From assembly GCA_937927445.1 (NCBI GenBank), contig CALAOB010000161.1:1-7183 (forward strand): 7,183 nucleotides of DNA, written 5' to 3'. Each line of letters begins with the position of its first letter. The first letter of the stretch is position 1. Below, in pieces: positions 1 to 4,848 of the stretch. This DNA comes from an uncultured Oribacterium sp. (GTDB lineage: Bacteria > Bacillota > Clostridia > Lachnospirales > Lachnospiraceae). The position numbers were made by a program, and so were the translations under genes. The notes beneath the pieces were generated by a model. It was not told the DNA's origin. It saw nothing but the letters and a program-made list of their open reading frames with translations, and ran no database searches.

Positions 1-27
1 GCAGCGTCAGATGTGTATAAGAGACAG
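1..27 (+). other. Residual Nextera (Tn5) sequencing adapter
   Basis: Bases 9-27 are the 19-bp Tn5 mosaic end used in Nextera libraries (AGATGTGTATAAGAGACAG), and bases 1-8 (GCAGCGTC) are the 3' part of the Nextera read-1 adapter that precedes it. This is untrimmed adapter at a contig end, not a transposon. Genomic sequence begins at base 28. Any open reading frame starting at base 11 (peptide beginning MCIRDS) is an artefact of the adapter running antisense to the ATPase gene. Confidence 0.97.
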
Positions 28-694
28 CATGGCCCTGGTGCATGAGGAGCACGCGGTCACAGTAGCCGGCGAGCTTCTCGATCTTCTGCTCGATCATGAT
101 GATCGTGATGCCCATCTTCGTGAGCTCGTCCACGGTATGGAAGACCTCCTCGGAGCCCTCCGGGTCAAGCTGGGAGGTCGGCTCATCGAGGATGAGGACG
201 TCCGGATTCATCGCGAGCACGGAGCAGATGGCCACGCGCTGGAGCTGACCGCCGGACAGGTCGAACGGATTCCGGTCGCGGTACTCCCAGATGCCGAAGC
301 AGCGGAGCACAGACTCGACGCGGGTGCGGATCTCCTCCGGCGGGAAGCCGAGGTTCTGAAGACCGTAGCCGACCTCGTCGTAGACTGTGTCCTTCGCGCC
401 GCTCAGCTGATTGAACGGATTCTGGAAAACGAGGCCGACGTGGCGGCAGAGCTCGGAGACCGGCGTGCTCCGCGCATCCATGCCGCAGACCGTGACCGAG
501 CCGCCGTACGCGCCCTTGTAAAACTGCGGGATGAGACCGAGCAGCGCCTGACTGAGCGAGCTCTTGCCCGCGCCGTTCTCACCGGCGATGCCGATGAACT
601 CGCCCTTCTCGACCGTAAAGCTGACGCCGTCGAGCGCGAGCTCCGTCGTTCCCGGGTAACGATATTTAAGATCCTTCACTTCGATGAGAGACAT
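28..694 (-). CDS. ECF transporter ATP-binding subunit (EcfA/CbiO type), C-terminus cut off by contig end
   Basis: ATPase subunit that would hydrolyse ATP on the cytoplasmic face to drive an energy-coupling-factor vitamin/metabolite importer. 222 residues are present; members are usually about 270-290 residues, or about 500-560 if two ATPase domains are fused, so at least 50-60 residues are missing. The domain order is clear: Walker A GENGAGKS (38-45), Q-loop Gln91 in FQNP, signature LSGGQ (146-150), Walker B VLILDEP (166-172) and D-loop SQLD (174-177). The switch position, normally His, reads I-E-Q-K with Gln203. The start at 694 is supported by GGAGG (700-704) five bases upstream. The gene lies 113 nt downstream of ecfT on the same strand and is probably co-transcribed with it. 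Family assignment is firm; whether it is a single ATPase or the first half of a fusion cannot be seen. Confidence 0.95.
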
Positions 695-767
695 GATTTC
701 CTCCGATTTCGAAATTACGCGATGCTCACCACACCCGGCGGGCCCGCTTTATAACCCCATGATGGTC

Positions 768-794
768 TGGCCCCGGCAGCCGTCGCCTGGGCCA
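768..794 (-). other. Hairpin in the ecfT-ATPase gap
   Basis: In the 113-nt gap the minus strand can form TGGCCC (794-789) with GGGCCA (773-768), with GGC/GCC pairing inside. No U-tract follows, so it is not a terminator. A perfect 10-bp palindrome GCGGGCCCGC lies further on at 738-747. The pair may influence transcript processing or translation of the ATPase; that role is inferred only from position. Confidence 0.35.
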
Positions 795-807
795 ATGCTG
801 TCGGCCG

Positions 808-1581
808 TCATAGTACATGCACGACACGCAGCACGATGGTCACCACCACGGCGAGGATGCTGAGTGCCTTCAGCACGTGGTCCGCCTTCGAGTACGGGTG
901 GCTGTAGAGATAGGTCTTCTTCGCCGAGCCGCCGAAGCCACGCACCTCGAGGGCGATGGCACGCTCACGGGTCGAGGTCAGCGCGGACATGACGACCGGA
1001 GAGATGAGCGGCAGAAACGCCTTCGCACGGGTGAGGAGACGGCCTTCGGTTTCCATGCCACGGCTTCGCTGTGCGTCGGAGATCGTATTCATCGTGCCGG
1101 TCATCTGCGGGATGATCTGGAACACGGAATTGATGATGTAGCCGAACTTCGGACTGAAGCCCTTCTTCTCGAGCTCCTCGACCAGCTCCGACGGACTCGT
1201 GGTCAGCACGAGGATCGCGAAGCTGAGCAGCATGTTCAGGATGTTGAGGCCGATGTGCGCGGCGTAGAGAAGTCCTTCCTTATAGAAATGGATCGGTCCC
1301 AGGGAGAAGAGAACGGTCAGGTTCTTCTGATTGAAGATGCCCTGGATGATCACGACGGTCAGGATGATCGTGAAGGAGAAGGCCAGCAGCGGGAAGGCCT
1401 TATGCACGAGCCCCGCACTTTTCAGAAGCAGGATGCTGAGCAGAATCACGCCGAGAAAGACCGGGAGATGCCCGGAAATCAGCGGCACCGCGATCGCCGC
1501 GACGAGATAGAAAATCTTCGAGAACGGATGAAGCTTCGTCAGCCAGGAGCCATTGTTTGTATAAAGAGAGATGGATTTCAT
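808..1581 (-). CDS. ecfT: ECF transporter transmembrane subunit EcfT
   Basis: Membrane scaffold that couples ATP hydrolysis by the EcfA-type subunits to the S component. 257 residues, normal for EcfT (about 250-270). An N-terminal stretch typical of the family (LHPFSKIFYLV, 17-27) leads into hydrophobic segments at about 22-55, 63-82 and 105-127. A cytoplasmic coupling region carries two X-R-G motifs characteristic of EcfT, S-R-G at 173-175 (in AQRSRG) and V-R-G at 213-215 (in LEVRGFG). A final membrane helix spans about 236-254. The start at 1581 (MKSISLYTNN) was chosen over the longer upstream frame because the family homology begins there and AGGGTGA (1587-1593) sits five bases upstream; the upstream 46 codons lie over a hairpin and a terminator. 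It is followed by the ATPase gene and preceded by the S gene, its terminator and a structured leader. Confidence 0.93.
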   Translation of the reverse strand: MKSISLYTNNGSWLTKLHPFSKIFYLVAAIAVPLISGHLPVFLGVILLSILLLKSAGLVHKAFPLLAFSFTIILTVVIIQGIFNQKNLTVLFSLGPIHFYKEGLLYAAHIGLNILNMLLSFAILVLTTSPSELVEELEKKGFSPKFGYIINSVFQIIPQMTGTMNTISDAQRSRGMETEGRLLTRAKAFLPLISPVVMSALTSTRERAIALEVRGFGGSAKKTYLYSHPYSKADHVLKALSILAVVVTIVLRVVHVL

Positions 1582-1596
1582 GATGTTCACCCTGTC

Positions 1597-1671
1597 GATT
1601 CTGCTGCGGTGGCTTTCGGCCCCGGACGGGTGGGCATCCCGATGGATGCATTGGCCGAAGCAGACAGAATC
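1597..1671 (-). ncRNA. Structured leader RNA of ecfT (branched hairpin, unknown class)
   Basis: Read on the minus strand, GATTCTG (1671-1665) pairs with CAGAATC (1603-1597). CTGC (1663-1660) pairs with GCAG (1607-1604) across a single bulged base. TTCGGCC (1659-1653) then pairs with GGCCGAA (1621-1615), leaving a 7-nt bulge AGCCACC. Inside, GCATCC (1649-1644) pairs with GGATGC (1639-1634) over a 4-base loop. That is 18 bp of stacked outer stem plus a 6-bp arm. It lies directly after the S-gene terminator and ends 15 nt before the ecfT start. GACAG (1596-1592), overlapping the ecfT ribosome site, could alternatively pair with CTGTC (1667-1663) of the 5' arm, which would allow translational switching. 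It matches no riboswitch I can name. A related arrangement occurs at 6106-6163. Confidence 0.6.
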
Positions 1672-1674
1672 TTT

Positions 1675-1709
1675 AAAAGAAAGGCGGCCACCCAGATTCG
1701 ATGACCGCC
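1675..1709 (-). terminator. Rho-independent terminator after the S-component gene
   Basis: On the minus strand GGCGGTCA (1709-1702) pairs with TGGCCGCC (1690-1683), 8 bp with one G-U wobble and an 11-nt loop, followed directly by TTTCTTTT (1682-1675). It begins 44 nt after the S-gene stop and lies upstream of ecfT, so transcripts of the S gene should often end before ecfT, leaving ecfT and the ATPase to read-through or another start. Confidence 0.8.
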
Positions 1710-1752
1710 CATGTTTCAATGTTCAATTTTTATTGTAGCAGATATTTGTGCA

Positions 1753-2355
1753 TCAGTCGAGCGACTGGATATCGCTGGACGCATCATAAAGCGCAGTGAG
1801 CTTCTTCGGCAGACCCTTGATGATGAAGTACACGATCGCGAGGGTGATGATCTTATCCGGTACATCGACCACGATCTCGTCGAGGAGAGAACCGAGGAAG
1901 ACCGGCATCTTCGCTGCCTGTGTCGCTGCGAAAACAGCGTCGCCCCAGACATTGCCCGTGGTACCGCCCCAGAAGATGATGTTGAGCGGTGTGGAAACCA
2001 GAACCGCTGCGAAGCCGCCGGCACAAGCGGTGAGCATCGCCTTCGGCAGCGTCTTCATGTAGCCGAGACGTGCCATCACGCCGACCGCGATACCGATGAA
2101 GAAAGACGTCAGTGCATACACGAGTGTGATGTTGTCGCCGGTGGTGAAGCCATAGATCAGGTTGTTGGCTGCGCCGCAGATACCGCCGATGATCGGACCG
2201 CCCAGGATCGCGCCGATGCAGGTACCGATACAGTCGAGCCAGAGTGGCAGCTTCAGTACCGCTGCGAACAGCTTACCGAGGTAGTTGATACCGATACAGG
2301 CCGGGATCAGAACGATGACAGGTGTGGTGAAGTTTGTTTTAAAAAGCTTTCCCAT
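1753..2355 (-). CDS. ECF transporter S component (substrate-binding membrane protein), substrate unknown
   Basis: Integral membrane protein that would bind the transported small molecule and associate with the EcfT/ATPase module encoded downstream. 200 residues, standard for S components (about 170-220), with about six hydrophobic segments: roughly 10-34, 42-62, 72-94, 104-130 (broken), 147-160 and 168-180. Distinctive stretches are GINYLGK (22-28), the glycine-rich GGPIIGGICGAANNLIYG (52-69) and an acidic run with Asp/Glu spaced as D-E-x-x-x-D-x-P-D-K (159-168). Gly/Ala-rich helices and the adjacent ecfT and ATPase support the class. I do not see signatures that identify it as RibU, ThiT, BioY, FolT, QueT or another named S protein, so no substrate is given. 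The start at 2355 has AAAAGGGGAGA just upstream. It has its own promoter and terminator. Confidence 0.82.
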   Translation of the reverse strand: MGKLFKTNFTTPVIVLIPACIGINYLGKLFAAVLKLPLWLDCIGTCIGAILGGPIIGGICGAANNLIYGFTTGDNITLVYALTSFFIGIAVGVMARLGYMKTLPKAMLTACAGGFAAVLVSTPLNIIFWGGTTGNVWGDAVFAATQAAKMPVFLGSLLDEIVVDVPDKIITLAIVYFIIKGLPKKLTALYDASSDIQSLD

Positions 2356-2378
2356 GATTCTCCCCTTTTCATACAGGT

Positions 2379-2407
2379 CTATAGCTCAACGCTAAAATAT
2401 GCTATAG
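2379..2407 (-). repeat. Inverted repeat in the S-gene 5' leader (possible operator)
   Basis: CTATAGC (2379-2385) and GCTATAG (2401-2407) form a perfect 7-bp inverted repeat separated by 15 nt. Given the -10 element at 2417-2422, transcription should start near 2410, so the repeat covers about +3 to +32. It could be a repressor-binding dyad or a small leader hairpin ending 23 nt before the start codon. Confidence 0.5.
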
Positions 2408-2416
2408 TTACACAAG

Positions 2417-2444
2417 ATTATACCATGGAGTACCATAATTTACA
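2417..2444 (-). promoter_or_regulatory. Extended -10 promoter for the S-component gene
   Basis: On the minus strand a consensus TATAAT (2422-2417) is preceded by TGG (2425-2423), making an extended -10 TGnTATAAT. Sixteen bases upstream is a weak -35, TGTAAA (2444-2439). The predicted start near 2410 gives a 5' leader of about 55 nt. Confidence 0.78.
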
Positions 2445-2600
2445 TTCATTTTACTGAAAAGAGCGGATGTTTCGAAATCTTTGTTAAGAATCACACAAGC
2501 GGGTGATGTTTTTGCGAGGGAATTCGGCGCTATTACCGCGTGACTTTTTACAAATATATGGTACGCTTCGTGACACTGTGCGTCAGAAAGGATGGAAGCC

Positions 2601-3263
2601 ATGAGAAAAGAAGATACGATTCTGGTGATCGACATGCAGAAAGTCTACCAGCCGGGAAATCCCTGGGCCTGCGCGCACGTGAACGAAGCCGCGCAGCAGA
2701 TCGAGACGCTCCTCGACCATGTGCTGGAGCTTCGCGACGCCTCTCCGGCCAATGCTACCGGCGCCACTGTCATCGCTTCGCGGGACGCGGCTTCGGGCAC
2801 GAGTGGAGACATGGACGCGCCGAGCGTCCTGCTGACCCGCTACATCGCGCCGGCGGATGAGGATGCGCAGGGTGTCTGGGCCGACTATAACCGCGAAAAC
2901 CGCGCGATCAACGAGAATCCGGTCATGAACGAGTTCATCCCGGCGATCGCCCGCTACGTGGAGGAGTTTCCGTACATCGACAAGTGTACCTATAGCTGCT
3001 TCTCGAATGAATACGTGCGCGTCGCCGCCGACCGCAGTATGGTACATGGCGGACGGATCGTTCTCAGCGGTGTCGTGGCGGAGTGCTGCGTCCTCTCGAC
3101 CTTCTTCGAGGGCACGGATGCCGGCTATCGTTTCGTGTATCTCACCGACGCCTGCGCCGGGGTGGATGCGGAGAGTGAGCGGGCCGTACAGACGATCCTG
3201 CAGGGACTGAGCCCGCTGCACGTCGAGCTCATGACGACCGCGGAGTACATCGCCGAGAGATAA
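2601..3263 (+). CDS. Cysteine hydrolase, isochorismatase/nicotinamidase superfamily
   Basis: Soluble cytoplasmic hydrolase of the isochorismatase-like fold, probably cleaving an amide or related C-N bond of a small molecule; the actual substrate is unknown. 220 residues. The family's catalytic triad is visible: Asp11 in VIDMQ, Lys128 in YIDKCTYS, and Cys163 in GVVAECCV, which also carries the Val-Ala pair at the position of the conserved cis-peptide. The start at 2601 is preferred over 2592, because AAGGATGG (2588-2595) is correctly spaced for 2601 while 2592 has no room for a ribosome site. Residues about 41-75 (VLELRDASPANATG onwards) look like an extra segment between the first helix and the strand VLLTRYIA, where relatives I recall have only a short loop. 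The gene ends 11 nt before the folded leader of the MATE gene, and is transcribed divergently from the ECF cassette. Confidence 0.88.
   Translation: MRKEDTILVIDMQKVYQPGNPWACAHVNEAAQQIETLLDHVLELRDASPANATGATVIASRDAASGTSGDMDAPSVLLTRYIAPADEDAQGVWADYNRENRAINENPVMNEFIPAIARYVEEFPYIDKCTYSCFSNEYVRVAADRSMVHGGRIVLSGVVAECCVLSTFFEGTDAGYRFVYLTDACAGVDAESERAVQTILQGLSPLHVELMTTAEYIAER
2729..2788 (+). repeat. Imperfect direct repeat bracketing a GGCCAATG core inside the cysteine hydrolase gene
   Basis: GCTTCGCGACGC (2729-2740) recurs as GCTTCGCGGGACGC (2775-2788), identical apart from two extra G. The interval contains GGCCAATG (2747-2754), the core seen in the structured regions near 1650 and 6114. The repeated stretch encodes part of the apparently extra protein segment. 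It may be a duplication or an inserted palindromic element; G+C-rich codon use could also produce it by chance. Confidence 0.35.
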
Positions 3264-3264
3264 T
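3259..3264 (+). promoter_or_regulatory. Possible -10 element for the MATE leader
   Basis: GATAAT overlaps the stop codon of the cysteine hydrolase gene and matches TATAAT at five of six positions. Transcription from it would begin near 3271, exactly at the 5' edge of the folded leader. No convincing -35 is seen 16-18 bp upstream, so read-through from the upstream gene is equally possible. Confidence 0.3.
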
Positions 3265-3274
3265 GATTTAGATA

Positions 3275-3339
3275 GGGAACCTGGCAAGCCGGCAATCGAA
3301 GCCATACGGAGTGACCGTGTGAAACCAAGCCGGGTCCCC
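3275..3339 (+). promoter_or_regulatory. Candidate riboswitch leader of the MATE gene (guanidine-IV/mepA type suspected)
   Basis: A closed multibranch fold. GGGA (3275-3278) pairs with TCCC (3335-3338). After one bulged A, CCTGGC (3280-3285) pairs with GCCGGG (3329-3334) with one U-G pair. Inside, CATACGG (3303-3309) pairs with CCGTGTG (3315-3321) over the loop AGTGA, and a weaker GGC/GCC arm lies at 3291-3303. An alternative pairing exists between CCGGC (3289-3293) and GCCGG (3329-3333). AACCT (3278-3282) is complementary to AGGTT (3360-3364) at the ribosome site, so translational control is conceivable; no U-tract terminator follows. Guanidine-IV riboswitches are known upstream of MATE (mepA) genes in Clostridia, which is the basis for the proposed class; I could not compare with the consensus model. 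Confidence 0.5.
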
Positions 3340-3367
3340 AGTGACATTATTGAAAAGTGAGGTTTTT

Positions 3368-4684
3368 ATGAATCAGAACAACGCGCGGCCGACGAGTGTC
3401 GCGGCGCTCTTTACAGAATACGTAGCGACGAATATCATCGGGCAGATCGGTATGTCCGCCTACATCCTGGTGGACACCTTCTTCATCTCCATCGCGGGCG
3501 GTGCGACCGGCATGGCGGCGCTGAACCTTGTGCTCCCGCTCTACAATCTGATCTTCGCCTTCGGTGATATGTTTTCGGTGGGATCGGCGACACGCTTCAC
3601 GATCTGCCGTGCACGCAGCGAGGACGAGGCGGACCGCTACTTCACGAATTCCATCGTATGGTCGCTGATCTGCAGCATCCCGTTCATGCTGCTCGGACTT
3701 TTCTGCGTACCGCAGATCCTGCAGCTCCTCGGCGCGGATGCAGAGGTCGCGGCGATGGGTATCCCGTATACCCGGATCTTCATGATGTTTTCACCGCTCT
3801 TTATGCTGAACCGCTGTGTCAGCGCCTTCACCCGGAACGACGGTGCGCCGCGGACCGCGATGGTCGCCGTGTTCCTGAGTGGAGTCTTCAACATCATCTT
3901 CGACTACATCTTCATGTTCCCGATGAAGCTCGGCATCGCGGGTGCCGCTCTCGCTACCGGCATCTCACCGATCGTGAGCTGCGCGGTCTGCGGAACGCAT
4001 ATGTTTACGAAGAAGTGTTCGATTCGGATGACGAACTGGAAGCCGTCGTGGCGCATGATTCTGCAGGCCTCGCAGCTCGGGACCTCTGCATTCATCGGCG
4101 ACATCGCGTCGGGCGTGACGATGCTGGTCTTCAATTTCCTGATCCTTTCGCTGACAGGCACGGTCGGCGTCGCCGCCTTCGGTGTGGTCTGCAACATTGC
4201 CCTCGTGGAAACGGCGGTCTTCGGCGGTATCGCGCAGGGTGCGCAGCCGCTCTTCAGTGACTTCTACGGCCGGCGGATGACGAAGCAGGTCAACGAAACG
4301 CTGCGGCTCGCGATGATCTCGTCGCTGGTGTTCGCGCTCCTGTTCCTGCTCGTGTTTAATCTATTCCCAGCTGAGATCGTGGCGATCTTCAACAGCGAGC
4401 AGAACCCGGACATGGCGCGACTCGGCGTGCAGGGCATGCGGCTCTACTTCCTCGGCTACCTCTTCGCCGGCGCGAACATCGTCGGCGCGGGCTACCTCTC
4501 CGCGACCGAATCCGCGATGTGGTCCTTCCTCGTCTCCATCGTTCGCGGCATCGTCGCGATCATCCTCTGCGCCCTCCTCCTGGCCTGGCTCTTTGGCATG
4601 ACCGGCATCTGGCTCGCCTTCACCGCCGCCGAAGCCCTCACCGCTGCGCTGCTCGTCGTCGCGATACGGAAAAGCAGAAGATAA
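3368..4684 (+). CDS. MATE-family multidrug/cation efflux transporter (MepA-like)
   Basis: Inner-membrane antiporter that exports organic cations or other small molecules in exchange for Na+ or H+. 438 residues, within the normal 430-470 range, with about twelve hydrophobic segments in two homologous halves. MATE landmarks include VDTFFI (35-40) in the first helix, NDGAPRTAM (157-165), N-I-I-F-D-Y-I-F (175-182) followed by LGIAGAALATGISP (188-201), and in the second half GGIAQGAQPLFSDFYG (286-301). The C-terminus IRKSRR is basic and cytoplasmic. The start at 3368 (MNQNNARPTS) was chosen over 3341 because GTGAGG (3356-3361) is placed for it, while the upstream nine codons have no ribosome site. 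A folded leader precedes it and a terminator follows. If the leader is a guanidine-IV riboswitch, the exported compound would be guanidine or a relative; this remains an inference. Confidence 0.93.
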   Translation: MNQNNARPTSVAALFTEYVATNIIGQIGMSAYILVDTFFISIAGGATGMAALNLVLPLYNLIFAFGDMFSVGSATRFTICRARSEDEADRYFTNSIVWSLICSIPFMLLGLFCVPQILQLLGADAEVAAMGIPYTRIFMMFSPLFMLNRCVSAFTRNDGAPRTAMVAVFLSGVFNIIFDYIFMFPMKLGIAGAALATGISPIVSCAVCGTHMFTKKCSIRMTNWKPSWRMILQASQLGTSAFIGDIASGVTMLVFNFLILSLTGTVGVAAFGVVCNIALVETAVFGGIAQGAQPLFSDFYGRRMTKQVNETLRLAMISSLVFALLFLLVFNLFPAEIVAIFNSEQNPDMARLGVQGMRLYFLGYLFAGANIVGAGYLSATESAMWSFLVSIVRGIVAIILCALLLAWLFGMTGIWLAFTAAEALTAALLVVAIRKSRR

Positions 4685-4728
4685 GAAAACATTCAGCCGG
4701 GTTTGTTTCTTGAGCCAGATATGTTTTG

Positions 4729-4757
4729 AAGGGACGTCCATACCGGGCGTCTCTTTT
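4729..4757 (+). terminator. Rho-independent terminator after the MATE gene
   Basis: AAGGGACGTCC (4729-4739) pairs with GGGCGTCTCTT (4745-4755), 11 bp with two G-U pairs and the loop ATACC; the 3' arm runs into TTTT (4754-4757). It lies 44 nt after the MATE stop and separates the pump from the next promoter. Confidence 0.82.
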
Positions 4758-4773
4758 CGGTTGCCTGACCCTC

Positions 4774-4802
4774 TTGCCTTTACTGCTTTAAAGTGCTATA
4801 AC
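4774..4802 (+). promoter_or_regulatory. Promoter for the symporter-hydrolase unit
   Basis: A -35 TTGCCT (4774-4779) and -10 TATAAC (4797-4802) are separated by exactly 17 bp, with TGC immediately before the -10 giving an extended -10 element. The predicted start near 4809 leaves a leader of about 40 nt ending in the ribosome site AGGGG (4838-4842). Confidence 0.78.
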
Positions 4803-4848
4803 GATAACTGTTTACTATCTTTCAGCTACATGAGAAAAGGGGAAAATT

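Noticed and set aside
9..27. Tn5 mosaic end as a sign of a real transposon
   Set aside because: It is joined to the Nextera read-1 adapter sequence and sits exactly at the contig end, so it is a library artefact.
11..754. A 247-codon plus-strand reading frame starting MCIRDS
   Set aside because: It begins inside the sequencing adapter and runs antisense to a clear ABC ATPase gene; its composition is that of a G+C-rich shadow frame.
745..755. TATAAA (minus strand) as a promoter for the ATPase gene
   Set aside because: No -35 match at suitable spacing and the surroundings are very G+C rich; co-transcription with ecfT is simpler.
817..1704. A 295-codon plus-strand reading frame
   Set aside because: It is rich in His, Asp, Glu and Arg, with no hydrophobic core or motif, and lies antisense to ecfT, which has clear family motifs.
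2535..2590. Promoter for the cysteine hydrolase gene
   Set aside because: TATGGT (2557-2562) and several T-rich stretches were examined, but none has an acceptable -35 at 16-18 bp; one surely exists in 2460-2590 but I cannot place it.
3275..3339. tRNA gene or group II intron domain V in the MATE leader
   Set aside because: The cloverleaf arms, the T-loop GGTTCRA and the domain V catalytic triad are absent, and no intron-encoded protein is nearby.
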